DNA from: Microbacterium gallinarum
Lineage (GTDB): Bacteria > Actinomycetota > Actinomycetes > Actinomycetales > Microbacteriaceae
Assembly: GCF_014837165.1 (NCBI RefSeq)
Contig: NZ_JACSPM010000001.1
Coordinates: 1-64,000 of the forward strand
Length of the DNA stretch: 64,000 nt
Direction: 5' to 3'
Shown: piece by piece, positions 47,972-56,836 of the stretch
How the letters are laid out: the number at the start of each line of letters is the position of its first letter
Numbering within the stretch: the first letter of the stretch is position 1
Notes under the pieces: generated by a model
What the model was told of the DNA's origin: nothing
The model's database searches: none
The model's input: only the letters and a program-made list of their open reading frames with translations
Program-made: the position numbers and the translations under genes

Positions 47972-49420
47972 TCAGCGGCTGAGCAGCTCGCGCTGCCGAG
48001 ACCGCTCCTCCTTCGCCCCCGCCTCGGCGACGGCGGCCTCCTCCAGGCCTTGCAGGCCGACCGCGCCCGCATCCTCGGACATGCCGTCGTGGTCGTCGCC
48101 CGAGAGCGTGGTCTCGTCGAAGGGCAGCTCGCCGGCGAGCACTCGGCGGGCGCGCGACGCGTCGAACTCCTTCGTCCACGTGCCGATGAGGACCGTGGCG
48201 ACGGCGTTGCCGGTGAAGTTGGTGAGCGCGCGGCCCTCCGACATGAAGCGGTCGATGCCCACGATGACGCCGACGCCGTTGACCAGATCGGGACGGTACG
48301 CCTGCAGTCCGCCCGCGAGCGTCGCCAGACCCGCTCCGGTCACTCCGGCCGCACCCTTCGACGCGATGATCATGAAGACCAGCAGCCCGATCTGCTCGCC
48401 GATCGACATCGGAGCGCCCATGCCGCTCGCGATGAACAGCGATGCCATGGTCAGGTAGATCGCCGTTCCGTCCAGGTTGAACGAGTAGCCGGTGGGAACG
48501 GTGATGCCCACGACCGGCTTGGAGACGCCGAGGTGCTCCATCTTCGCGATGAGGCGGGGCAGCGCCGACTCCGAGGACGACGTGCCGACGATCAGCAGGT
48601 ACTCGCGGGCCAGGTACTTCACCAGGCTGAAGATGTTCACTCGCGTGACTGCGTAGAGCAGGGTGCCCAGCACGCCGACGATGAAGACGACGCAGGTGAT
48701 GTAGAACGCGATCATGAGGGTGCCCAGCGCCCAGATCGCGGCGACGCCGGTGTTGCCGACGACCGCGGCGATCGCGCCGAACGCGCCGATCGGCGCGAGC
48801 CACAGGATCATGCCCAGGATGCGGAAGACGAGCGCCTGCAGGTGCTTGACGGCGTTCATGATCGGCTCGCCCTTCGCGCCCATCTGCTGCAGCGCGAAGC
48901 CGACGAGGAGCGCGATGAAGAGCACCTGCAGAACGCTCTCGCCGATGAACGCCGAGAAGAACGTGGTGGGGATGATGCCGAGGATGAACTCCTGCGTCGT
49001 CTTGGCTTCGGCGACCGCCTCGTAGGTCGAATCGGCCATGTTCAGGCCCTCGCCGGGGTGCAGGAGGTTGCCGACCACGAGCCCGATCGCGAGCGCGAAG
49101 GTCGACATGACCATGAAGTACAGCAGCGCCAGCCCGCCGATCTTGCCGACTGTGGCCGCCTTCGCGATCGACCCGACCCCGACCACGATCGTGCAGAAGA
49201 TGATCGGGGCGATCATCATCTTGATCAGTCCGACGAACGCCTCGCCCAGGGGCTTCAGCGCCACGCCGACCTCGGGCCAGACGAGGCCCACGATCGCGCC
49301 CAGCACGACCGCGATGATCACGGAGACATAGAGCCACGTGTGCTTGTCCCACGACCGCTTGCCGCGCCTCCAGTTGAAGCCGGGCAGTGTGAACGAAGTT
49401 GTCCGTGTGGAAAGAGCCAT
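47972..49420 (-). CDS. dctA: C4-dicarboxylate transporter DctA
   Basis: A 482-residue sodium- or proton-coupled symporter of the DAACS family for succinate, fumarate and malate. Eight helices and two re-entrant loops are implied by the hydrophobic pattern. Signature motifs are GTSSSESALPRLIAKMEHLG, TGYSFNLDGTAIYLTMASLFIA and the final NGVGVIVGIDRFMSEGRALTNFTGN. A hydrophilic 45-residue C-terminal tail follows. ATG at 49420 has AGGAGG 5 nt upstream (another ATG is immediately before). Divergent from the two-component system that probably regulates it. Confidence 0.95.
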   Translation of the reverse strand: MALSTRTTSFTLPGFNWRRGKRSWDKHTWLYVSVIIAVVLGAIVGLVWPEVGVALKPLGEAFVGLIKMMIAPIIFCTIVVGVGSIAKAATVGKIGGLALLYFMVMSTFALAIGLVVGNLLHPGEGLNMADSTYEAVAEAKTTQEFILGIIPTTFFSAFIGESVLQVLFIALLVGFALQQMGAKGEPIMNAVKHLQALVFRILGMILWLAPIGAFGAIAAVVGNTGVAAIWALGTLMIAFYITCVVFIVGVLGTLLYAVTRVNIFSLVKYLAREYLLIVGTSSSESALPRLIAKMEHLGVSKPVVGITVPTGYSFNLDGTAIYLTMASLFIASGMGAPMSIGEQIGLLVFMIIASKGAAGVTGAGLATLAGGLQAYRPDLVNGVGVIVGIDRFMSEGRALTNFTGNAVATVLIGTWTKEFDASRARRVLAGELPFDETTLSGDDHDGMSEDAGAVGLQGLEEAAVAEAGAKEERSRQRELLSR

Positions 49421-49566
49421 CATCGCCTCCTGGTGAAACGTCGTTGTCCAGATCCGGCGGGCATCGGTCCTGCCGGTGACACCAGGGTGCGGCGCGTCGC
49501 GGGTTGCGACGAGTTGTGGTCGTATTGGTCGCAGCGGATGCCGCGCCATCCGCATGAGGAGGACTC

Positions 49567-50826
49567 TTGGGCGAGGCGACCCCGCAGGGCAGCGCCGCTT
49601 CGCGCGTCTTCCTCGTGGTCGTGGTGTCGGTGGCGGCGCTGGTGGCGGTGCTCGCCGTGGTGCTGATCCTCGACGCCCAGCGCGCCGCCCGCACCGAGGC
49701 GGAGGAGGTCACGCGCGCCGTGGCAGAGTCTCTCGCCGTGATGCCGCAGGTCATGTCGGACGTGACCGGGGCCGAGGCATCCGCTCGTCTTCAACCGGTC
49801 GCCGTCGATGTCATGGAGCACGCGCACGTCGACTTCGTGACGATCATGACGTCGGACGGCGTGCGCGTGACGCACCGGGATCCGGCCGAGATCGGACGCG
49901 CGTACATCGGCACCATCCCCGGATCCGCCGTGACGGCGACCGAGGAGTACACCGGCACGCTCGGCCCGTCGGTGCGCACGATCGCGCCCATCCTGCGTGA
50001 CGGCGACGTGGTGGGCTGGGTCGCGGTGGGTGTGACGATCGGCAGTATCGCGTCGGACATCGTGCCCCGCCTGCCGTTCGTCGTGTCGATCACCCTCGCG
50101 GTGCTCGCGGCCGGCCTGCTGGGCGCGGTCCTCGCCCGCCAGACCACACGCCGCGTGGCCGGCGACCTCCCCGCGGGCACCATCCGCGACGCCGTCGCCT
50201 CGTACGAGTCGATGCGGACGCTCGGCGAGGCGCTTCGAGCGCAGACCCACGAGCACGGGAACCGCATGCACACGGCCGTGTCCCTGCTCGAGCTCGGGCG
50301 CACGCAGGAGGCGATCGACCTGCTCACCGAGACCTCGCGACAGAGCCAGGTGCTCGTGGACCAGGTCGCCGCGGGCCGGCTCGGCGATCCGACGGTGGGC
50401 GCGCTGCTCCTCGGCAAGTCCGCACAGGCACGCGAGCGCGGCGTCGAGTGGAGCGCCGACATCGATCCTGAGGCGCCGCGCAGCCCGCTGTCGCCCGTCG
50501 ACGCCGTGTCGGTCGTGGGCAACCTCATCGACAACGCCCTCGACGCCGCGGCGGCCGGTGACCCACCCCGCTGGGTCCGCGTGGAGTTCACGGCGGCGGA
50601 CGACGGCCGTCTGCGGATCGCCGTGTCCGACAGCGGAGAGGGGGTGCGGGACGAGCTCGCCGAGCGCGTGTTCGAGCACGGGTTCTCGACCAAGCCGGCG
50701 GGGACGGAGGGGCGCGGCGTGGGGTTGGCCCTGGTGCGCTCCATCGTCGACGGCGCGGGTGGGACGGTCCGGATCTCCGCCGACCCGACCGCATTCACCG
50801 TCACGCTTCCGGCGGGGTCGCCGTGA
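49567..50826 (+). CDS. CitA/DcuS-type sensor histidine kinase
   Basis: A 419-residue membrane kinase. Two helices (about residues 13-35 and 170-192) enclose an extracytoplasmic sCACHE/PAS-like sensor with HVDFVTIMTSDGVRVTHRDP, the CitA-type ligand loop. The cytoplasmic PAS domain of DcuS is missing. Phospho-acceptor His228 is in RAQTHEHGN; N-box NLIDNALDAA, then DSGEGV and GRGVGLALVRSIV. TTG at 49567 has GAGGAGG 4 nt upstream. Divergent from dctA, so C4-dicarboxylates are the likely signal. Confidence 0.88.
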   Translation: MGEATPQGSAASRVFLVVVVSVAALVAVLAVVLILDAQRAARTEAEEVTRAVAESLAVMPQVMSDVTGAEASARLQPVAVDVMEHAHVDFVTIMTSDGVRVTHRDPAEIGRAYIGTIPGSAVTATEEYTGTLGPSVRTIAPILRDGDVVGWVAVGVTIGSIASDIVPRLPFVVSITLAVLAAGLLGAVLARQTTRRVAGDLPAGTIRDAVASYESMRTLGEALRAQTHEHGNRMHTAVSLLELGRTQEAIDLLTETSRQSQVLVDQVAAGRLGDPTVGALLLGKSAQARERGVEWSADIDPEAPRSPLSPVDAVSVVGNLIDNALDAAAAGDPPRWVRVEFTAADDGRLRIAVSDSGEGVRDELAERVFEHGFSTKPAGTEGRGVGLALVRSIVDGAGGTVRISADPTAFTVTLPAGSP

Positions 50827-51503
50827 TCCGCGTTCTCCTCGTCGACGATGACGCGCTGACGCTCGAGCTGCATCGGTCCTACATCGAGCGGCTCGACGGC
50901 TTCGGGGTGACCGGAGAGTGCACAGGCGCGCGCGCCGCGATCACCGCGCTCGTCGACCGCGGTGACGACTTCGACCTCGTGCTGCTCGACATCACGATGC
51001 CGGACGGCACCGGGGTCGACGTGCTGCGCCGGGTCCGCGCGCGCGGCGCACGGGTCGACGTCGTGGCGATCACCGGCGTGCGCGACGCCGAGGTCGTGCG
51101 CACGATGGTCGGGCTGGGGGTCGCCCAGTACCTGGTGAAGCCATTCACCTTCGCGACGTTCCGGGAGCGCATGGAGCAGTACCGCGAGTTCCGCCGTCGT
51201 GCGGAGCAGGCCGCCGGCACCGCGACCCAGAGCGAGATCGATGCCCTGCTCGGCGCCCTGCGCCCTGCGACCTCGGTCGCGCTTCCCAAGGGCCTCTCGT
51301 CGGCGACGCTCGAGCGTGTGACCCAGGACGTACGGGAGAACGGACCGGTGTCGGCGGGAGAGGCGGCGCAGCGGCTCGGGATCTCCCGCGTGTCGGCGCG
51401 ACGCTACCTCGAGCACCTCGCAGCGGTGGGACGCGTGGCGCGCTCGCCGCGCTACGGGACACCGGGGCGGCCCGAATCGGAGTACGCGTGGAGCGGGGGG
51501 TAG
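50823..51503 (+). CDS. CitB/DcuR-type response regulator
   Basis: A 226-residue response regulator. The receiver domain has VDDD at 8-10, phospho-acceptor Asp56 (LLDITMPDGTG) and Lys in LVKPFTF. A winged-helix output (PVSAGEAAQRLGISRVSARRYLEHLAAVG) follows. GTG at 50823 overlaps the kinase stop, so the pair is coupled. Probably activates dctA. Confidence 0.9.
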   Translation: MIRVLLVDDDALTLELHRSYIERLDGFGVTGECTGARAAITALVDRGDDFDLVLLDITMPDGTGVDVLRRVRARGARVDVVAITGVRDAEVVRTMVGLGVAQYLVKPFTFATFRERMEQYREFRRRAEQAAGTATQSEIDALLGALRPATSVALPKGLSSATLERVTQDVRENGPVSAGEAAQRLGISRVSARRYLEHLAAVGRVARSPRYGTPGRPESEYAWSGG

Positions 51504-51509
51504 CCCCCG
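51494..51509 (+). terminator. Hairpin overlapping the response-regulator stop
   Basis: CGGGGG (51494-51499) pairs with CCCCCG (51504-51509) around the TAG stop codon. Short but G/C-only; a plausible end of the kinase-regulator transcript. Confidence 0.45.
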
Positions 51510-51538
51510 ATGTCGGCGGCGCACGTCAGGATGGACCC

Positions 51539-52369
51539 GTGGCGAACGCGACCCCGACCGGCTACGACGACGACTTCCTCGGCATCCCGCTCCCGCTCCC
51601 CCGCCCTGTCGGCGACACAGCCGTGCGGGCGCTGACCTACCCGAGATTCACCGTGCTGCTCGCGCCGCAGCGCCGCCTCGCCGCGGTCACCGGCGTCAAC
51701 ATCGACGGCGCGACGCTGCGCGATGTCGCGCGCACCGGAGAGTGGCACCTCGACGCGCGAGTCCCCGCCGCGGAGCAGGCGGGGCCGTCGGTGTACGCCG
51801 ACAACGACCTCGACCGCGGCCACCTCGTGCGTCGGCGCGACCCGGGGTGGGGCACGGCCGCCGAGGCCCGCGCAGCCACCGAGGCGACCTTCGTGTACAC
51901 GAACGCCGCCCCTCAGGCGGGTGCGTTCAATCAGTCGAAAGAGCTGTGGCTCGGGCTCGAAGACCACGTTCTGGCCTACGCCGACACCGCCGATCACCGG
52001 GTCAGCGTGTTCACTGCGCCGGTGCTGGCGCCCGAGGATCCCGAGTACCGCGGAGTGCAGATCCCCCGTCGGTTCTTCAAGGTCGCGGCCTGGGCGGCGT
52101 CGGGTGACGCCGACCCCCGACTGCTCCGCCTCGAGGCTGCGGGTTTCGTGCTCGACCAGTCCGACCTGATCGACACGTCGCAGGGAGCCCTCGCCGTGTC
52201 GAGACTCGGCGGCTTCCGCACCTTCCAGGTGCCGATCGCCGACATCGAGGCCCTGACCGACGTCGACTTCGGGCCGCTCGTCGACGCGGACGTGCTGCAG
52301 CCGGTCGCGGTGCGCGGAGAGAGCGCGTGGCGCCCCCTCCGCACAGCCGACGACGTCGTGCTCGGCTGA
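51539..52369 (+). CDS. DNA/RNA nonspecific endonuclease
   Basis: A 276-residue His-Me (beta-beta-alpha metal) nuclease of the NucA/EndoG family. The catalytic motif DLDRGHLVRRRD (His near residue 96) is intact, followed by TNAAPQAGAFNQS, where the Asn binds metal, and KELWLGLEDHV. FTAPVL and IPRRFFKVAAW are conserved family strands. No signal peptide, so it is cytoplasmic by prediction, which would be hazardous without control. GTG at 51539 has CAGGAT 6 nt upstream. No immunity gene is recognised beside it. Confidence 0.86.
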   Translation: MANATPTGYDDDFLGIPLPLPRPVGDTAVRALTYPRFTVLLAPQRRLAAVTGVNIDGATLRDVARTGEWHLDARVPAAEQAGPSVYADNDLDRGHLVRRRDPGWGTAAEARAATEATFVYTNAAPQAGAFNQSKELWLGLEDHVLAYADTADHRVSVFTAPVLAPEDPEYRGVQIPRRFFKVAAWAASGDADPRLLRLEAAGFVLDQSDLIDTSQGALAVSRLGGFRTFQVPIADIEALTDVDFGPLVDADVLQPVAVRGESAWRPLRTADDVVLG

Positions 52370-52371
52370 GG

Positions 52372-53046
52372 CTACTCCCCGGCCAGGCCGCCGAGGAGAT
52401 GCCCGAAGGATCGGCCCTCGCCGAGGTAGTTCGCGGGGTCGAACGGGTCCTCGTTCCTGGCCGGCTCGCGGCGCGCGATGGCGTCTGCCAGCTCGCGCGC
52501 GCCACGATCGACCCGCTCGCCCAGCGGCGCGACCTGGTCGCCTGCGGCGCCCCAGTCGCTCGACGCGGCGAACACGCCCGTCGAGACCGGCTCGGCGTGG
52601 AGGTAGGTGAACAGCGGCCGGATGGCGTAGTCGATCGCGAGCGAGTGCCGGGCGGTTCCGGCGTTCGCGCCGATGAGCACCGGCTTGCCCGTGAGCGCGT
52701 CGGGGTCGAGCACGTCGATGAACGACTTGAACAGGCCCGAGTAGCTCGTCGAGAAGATCGGCGTCACGGCGATGACCGCATCAGCGGAGACGACCGCGTT
52801 CACCATCGACTCGAGGGCCGGCGGCGCGAAGCCGGTGAGCAGGTTGTTGGTGATGTCGTGCGCGTAGTCGCGCAGCTCGAACACGTCGACCTCCGCCGCG
52901 ATGTCGCGCGCGGCGAGCTCCTTCACGGTCGCGGACGCCAGGCGATCGGCCAGCAGCCGGGTCGACGAGGGGTTGGACAGGCCGGCCGAGACGACGGCGA
53001 CGCGGCGGGCTGCGCGCGACGCGGCTGCTCCAGCACCTGAGGTCAT
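52372..53046 (-). CDS. FMN reductase partner of LLM monooxygenase (CE1759-type)
   Basis: A 224-residue flavodoxin-like NADPH-dependent FMN reductase. Motifs are VVSAGLSNPSSTRLLAD at the start, TPIFSTSYSGLFKSFID at the flavin site and KPVLIGANAGTARHSLAID. It matches the reductase described as partner of CE1758-type luciferase-like monooxygenases. It follows the LLM gene by 1 bp, so they are one transcript. The C-terminus ends FGHLLGGLAGE. Confidence 0.88.
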   Translation of the reverse strand: MTSGAGAAASRAARRVAVVSAGLSNPSSTRLLADRLASATVKELAARDIAAEVDVFELRDYAHDITNNLLTGFAPPALESMVNAVVSADAVIAVTPIFSTSYSGLFKSFIDVLDPDALTGKPVLIGANAGTARHSLAIDYAIRPLFTYLHAEPVSTGVFAASSDWGAAGDQVAPLGERVDRGARELADAIARREPARNEDPFDPANYLGEGRSFGHLLGGLAGE

Positions 53047-53047
53047 G

Positions 53048-54274
53048 TCACGCCTCCTTCCGGCCGAGGCCGAACGCGGCGCCCGCGGGCGCCGGGGTGT
53101 CCTGGTAGGGGCTGTCGCCGACCAGGTTGTCGCCGCGGTTCGCGCCGGGCACCGCCTGGCGCGGCGCCGCGTCGCCGTAGGCCGCCATGACCAGACCGGC
53201 GTGGGTCGGGGCATCCGGAACCTGCGCCGGGCGATTCTGCGCGAGCTCCTTGCGGAGCACCGGCACGACCTCGCCGCCGAGGATGTCGAGCTGCTCGAGC
53301 ACCGCCTTGAGCGGCAGTCCCGCGTGGTCGATGAGGAACAGCTGGCGCTGGTAATCGCCGTAGTAGTCGCGCATCGCCGCGTAGCGGTCGATGACCTGCT
53401 GCGGCGAGCCGACGGTCAGCGGGGTCATCTCGCTGAAGTCCTCCAGCGACGGCCCGTGGCCGTACACCGGTGCGTTGTCGAAGTACGGGCGGAACTGCGA
53501 CACGGCGTCCTGCGACTTCGCCGACATGTACACCTGGCCGCCCAGGCCGACGATCGCCTGCTCCGGCGTGCCGTGCCCGTAGTGGGCGTAGCGCTGGCGG
53601 TACAGCGCGATGAGGCGCTGGTAGTGCTCCTTGGGCCAGAAGATGTTGTTCGCGAAGAAGCCGTCGCCGTAGTAGGCGGCCTGCTCGGCGATCTCAGGGG
53701 TGCGGATCGAGCCGTGCCACACGAACGGCGCGACGCCGTCCAGCGGACGGGGCGTCGAGGTGAAGCCCTGCAGCGGCGTGCGGAACTGGCCCTCCCAGTC
53801 CACGACGTCCTCGCGCCACAGGCGGTGGAGCAGGTTGTAGTTCTCGATCGCGAGCGGCAGTCCCTGGCGGATGTCCTTGCCGAACCACGGGTAGACCGGG
53901 CCGGTGTTGCCGCGGCCGAGCATGAGGTCGACACGTCCGCCCGAGACGTGCTGCAGCATCGCGAAGTCCTCGGCGATCTTCACCGGGTCGTTCGTGGTGA
54001 TGAGGGTGGTCGCGGTCGAGAGCACCAGGCGCTCGGTCTGCGCGGCGATGTACGCGAGCGTCGTCGTGGGCGACGAGGACCAGAACGGCGGGTTGTGGTG
54101 CTCACCCAGCGCGAAGACGTCGAGACCGACCTCCTCCGCGTGCTTGGCCACGGTGATGGTGTTGCGGATCTTCTCCGCCTCGCTCGGGGTGGTCCCGTTC
54201 GTCGGGTCCTCGGTGATGTCGCTCACCGTGAAGATGCCGAACTGCATCCCCGGCCACGTGGTGCTCTCGCTCAC
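53048..54274 (-). CDS. LLM-class flavin-dependent monooxygenase (CE1758-type)
   Basis: A 408-residue luciferase-like monooxygenase, a (beta/alpha)8 barrel that uses reduced FMN and oxygen. It shows MQFGIFTVSDI, EEVGLDVFALGEHHNPPFWSSSPT, GGRVDLMLGRGNTGPVYPWFG and SPQQVIDRYA. The substrate is unknown; relatives oxidise sulfonates, alkanes or polyamine acids. Start is GTG at 54274 with GGAGAG upstream. A typical promoter (TTGCAC/TAGAAC) in an AT-rich patch lies 46-75 bp upstream. Followed by its FMN reductase. Confidence 0.9.
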   Translation of the reverse strand: MSESTTWPGMQFGIFTVSDITEDPTNGTTPSEAEKIRNTITVAKHAEEVGLDVFALGEHHNPPFWSSSPTTTLAYIAAQTERLVLSTATTLITTNDPVKIAEDFAMLQHVSGGRVDLMLGRGNTGPVYPWFGKDIRQGLPLAIENYNLLHRLWREDVVDWEGQFRTPLQGFTSTPRPLDGVAPFVWHGSIRTPEIAEQAAYYGDGFFANNIFWPKEHYQRLIALYRQRYAHYGHGTPEQAIVGLGGQVYMSAKSQDAVSQFRPYFDNAPVYGHGPSLEDFSEMTPLTVGSPQQVIDRYAAMRDYYGDYQRQLFLIDHAGLPLKAVLEQLDILGGEVVPVLRKELAQNRPAQVPDAPTHAGLVMAAYGDAAPRQAVPGANRGDNLVGDSPYQDTPAPAGAAFGLGRKEA

Positions 54275-54319
54275 GATCTCTCCGCTTCTGCGCCCTGCCG
54301 GGATCTCCGGCGCCGGACG

Positions 54320-54349
54320 GTTCTATGCAAATGAATGTATCTCGTGCAA
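54320..54349 (-). promoter_or_regulatory. Promoter of the LLM monooxygenase operon
   Basis: TTGCAC (54349-54344) and TAGAAC (54325-54320) are spaced 18 bp on the minus strand (ATAGAA gives 17). The spacer is the most AT-rich stretch of the region, suggesting an inducible promoter. Confidence 0.55.
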
Positions 54350-54404
54350 CGTGTGCGCCTCCAGGTTATTCCCGAGCGGATGCCGCGGCTCGGCCGGTCG
54401 CTGC

Positions 54405-55286
54405 TCAGGAGCCCGTGAACAACGCGATCATGTCGCGCACGAGCTGATGCGGGGCGGTCTCGCACGGCGCGTGACCGGTCGGGTACACCGTCATCCGCGC
54501 TCCGATGCGGTCGGCGTAGGCGGCGTGCTGCTCGGTCGGCCAGAGGTCCTGCTCGCCCACCGCGATCAGCTTCGGGATGCCGACGCGGGCCACGTCGTCG
54601 GCGATGTCGGGCATCGTCATCATGAGCGCGACGACGTCGTCGATCACCGGCCGGCCGGTCACGGTCATCCGCTCCCGCACGAACTGGATGCGCAGCGGCG
54701 GCGTGCGATTGAGGTTGTAGCGGATGCCCCACAGGATGAGCCCGGCGGCGCGGTGGGGCGGCATGTCGGAGATGGGTCCGATGTGCTTCACACCGCGGAA
54801 GACCTGCCCGGTAGCGGGCGGCGCCGCCATGAGCGTGAGACTGGCGAACAGCTCGGGGCGCTCGGCGAGCGCGAGCTCGGCGAGCAGGCCCGCGAAGCTG
54901 TAGCCGAGCACATGCACCGGGCCGGGTCCGTCCTCGAGCACGGCGATGAGGTCGTCGAGGAACAGCCGGTAGTCGTAGTGGTCGCGGGGCGGATCGAGGT
55001 TCTGCGGACCCGCGCCGGCCGACTGATAATGTCCGGCGAGATCGTAGGACTCGACGCGGTACCCGGCGGCCGCGAAGAGCGGGAAGAGCCGGACGAAATC
55101 CTCCTTCGACCCCGCGACGCCCGAGACGAGCAGCACGCGCGGCGCTTCGGCGGAGCCGAGGCGCACACGCGCGAGCCCGCCGCTGGGCGCGGCGAAGGTG
55201 TCGCGCTCCGTGCCGTCGGGGAACACCCGCCAGTCGATGTCGGGGATGTCGCGGTCCTGGGCGCGTGCCTCGTCGGTCGTGGTCAT
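54405..55286 (-). CDS. Alpha/beta-fold hydrolase
   Basis: A 293-residue hydrolase. The nucleophile elbow is GYSFAG (VHVLGYSFAGLLAELA), Asp in VGEQDLWPTE, and His in YPTGHAPCE complete the triad. VLLVSGVAGSKEDFVRLFPLF supplies the oxyanion loop. No signal peptide. ATG at 55286 has TAGTCT 8 nt upstream (55295-55300). Its stop is 130 bp upstream of the LLM start codon. Substrate unknown. Confidence 0.87.
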   Translation of the reverse strand: MTTTDEARAQDRDIPDIDWRVFPDGTERDTFAAPSGGLARVRLGSAEAPRVLLVSGVAGSKEDFVRLFPLFAAAGYRVESYDLAGHYQSAGAGPQNLDPPRDHYDYRLFLDDLIAVLEDGPGPVHVLGYSFAGLLAELALAERPELFASLTLMAAPPATGQVFRGVKHIGPISDMPPHRAAGLILWGIRYNLNRTPPLRIQFVRERMTVTGRPVIDDVVALMMTMPDIADDVARVGIPKLIAVGEQDLWPTEQHAAYADRIGARMTVYPTGHAPCETAPHQLVRDMIALFTGS

Positions 55287-55297
55287 CGCGCGGCAGA

Positions 55298-56752
55298 CTA
55301 CCGCTCCGGGAGGCCCGCGAGCTCGTCCTGACGCGGCGCGTAGTCGATGTGCCCGCCATCGGCGTCGAACGCCTGCACCGGCCTGCGCGCCGACCAGCGC
55401 TCCCAGCCGGGGTCGCCGTCGCGGATGAACGACACCCACGCGCCGTGCATGGCGTCGGCGAGCGCGCGCGGTCCGTCGGTTCCGCCGAGGGCGATGGCGT
55501 CGGGGGTGTCGAGCCGGTCGAACACGAACCCGAGCTCCATCGCGTGGGCGGCGCCGAGTCCGTCGACGGGGCTCTGCCAGCGGAACTCGTACACCCACGT
55601 GGGAGCGGCGCCCTCGATCCGGCCGTCGGCGAAGCGCGTGGTCGGTCCACGCAGCAGCATGTCGGTCATGACCTCGCCCAGCAGCTCGCCGGGAGTGGCG
55701 CCGGGACGACGACGGCGGTGCGCGTCGATGATCCTCTTCGGCACGCGAGCGGCGAGCCGGGCGAGCGTGAGGGTGGCCGTGGTGATCCGGTCGACGGTTC
55801 CACCGGGGACGAACCACAGGCGGTACTCCTCACTGGTCGAGCCGATCAGGACCGGGATTCCGCGTCCCGCGCCGCTCCGCAGTGCGGCGAGCGGATCCGA
55901 CGGCACGGCCGCACCACCGATCGCGAGCGCGACCGACGGACCACGGCCGAGCGGCGACGCGCCCGCCGAGACGGCGGTCTGGGCGGCGGCGAGGTCGTCC
56001 GGCGCGACACCGGCGAATCCTTCGCGTGTGGCTGGTACGCCGAGGCGCTTCGCGATCGCACGCGACATGCGGCCGGCTCTCTTGGGCGGCTGAGCCGACA
56101 GCGGGCCGCTCTGCAGGACGGCCTGATCGAACAGCTCCGCCGCGCGCGGCAGGGCGAGCAGTGCGGTGAGGGTGTTCGCGCCGGCGGACTGGCCCATCGC
56201 CGTCACGCGGCCGGGGTCGCCGCCGAACACGGCGATCTCCCGGCGCACCCAGCGCAGCGCGGCCTGCTGGTCGAGCACGCCGAGGTTCTGCGGCACGCCG
56301 TCGAGCACCGCGAAGCCCTCCTGTCCGAGCCGGTACTGCACGGACACGTACACGATGCCGTGGCGCGCGAACGACGCGCCGTCGTAGATCGGCAGCGCCG
56401 CCGATCCGCGGGTCAGCGCGCCGCCGTGGACGTAGACGACGACCGGCAGCGGTTCGCGCTCGGCGTGATCGGACGGCGTCCACACGTTGACGGTCAGCGC
56501 GTCGGCACCCGGGATCTCGACGGACGGGAGGTAGGGGGCGAGCGCCGGCGGATAGACCGTCTGCGGCGCTGTGGGGCCGAAGGCCGAGGCATCCCGTTCC
56601 CCCTCCCACGCGGCGGGAGGAGCCGGTTCGCGGAAGCGGAGCCGTCCGGCCGGAGGCGCCGCGTACGGGATGCCGAGGAACCGATCGATGCCGTTCTGCC
56701 GCACGCCGCGCAGGCGTCCGCTCGAGATGGACAGGACAGGGGAATCGGGCAT
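55298..56752 (-). CDS. Type B carboxylesterase
   Basis: A 484-residue carboxylesterase/lipase of the para-nitrobenzyl esterase type. N-terminal GIPYAAPPAGRLRFREP, LTVNVWTP and VVYVHGGALTRGSAAL (oxyanion hole) precede the nucleophile MGQSAGAN. The acid is in STSEEYRLW and the His in GAAHAMELGFVFD. No export signal. ATG at 56752 has AGGAG 6 nt upstream. 11 bp lie between its end and the next hydrolase. Confidence 0.92.
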   Translation of the reverse strand: MPDSPVLSISSGRLRGVRQNGIDRFLGIPYAAPPAGRLRFREPAPPAAWEGERDASAFGPTAPQTVYPPALAPYLPSVEIPGADALTVNVWTPSDHAEREPLPVVVYVHGGALTRGSAALPIYDGASFARHGIVYVSVQYRLGQEGFAVLDGVPQNLGVLDQQAALRWVRREIAVFGGDPGRVTAMGQSAGANTLTALLALPRAAELFDQAVLQSGPLSAQPPKRAGRMSRAIAKRLGVPATREGFAGVAPDDLAAAQTAVSAGASPLGRGPSVALAIGGAAVPSDPLAALRSGAGRGIPVLIGSTSEEYRLWFVPGGTVDRITTATLTLARLAARVPKRIIDAHRRRRPGATPGELLGEVMTDMLLRGPTTRFADGRIEGAAPTWVYEFRWQSPVDGLGAAHAMELGFVFDRLDTPDAIALGGTDGPRALADAMHGAWVSFIRDGDPGWERWSARRPVQAFDADGGHIDYAPRQDELAGLPER

Positions 56753-56836
56753 TCCACGCTCCTCGGCGTCATCGCTCGCTCTCCCGGCCGCGCACCGGCG
56801 CAGGGCGAGACCCCCAGGATAGGGTGGCAACGCGCC

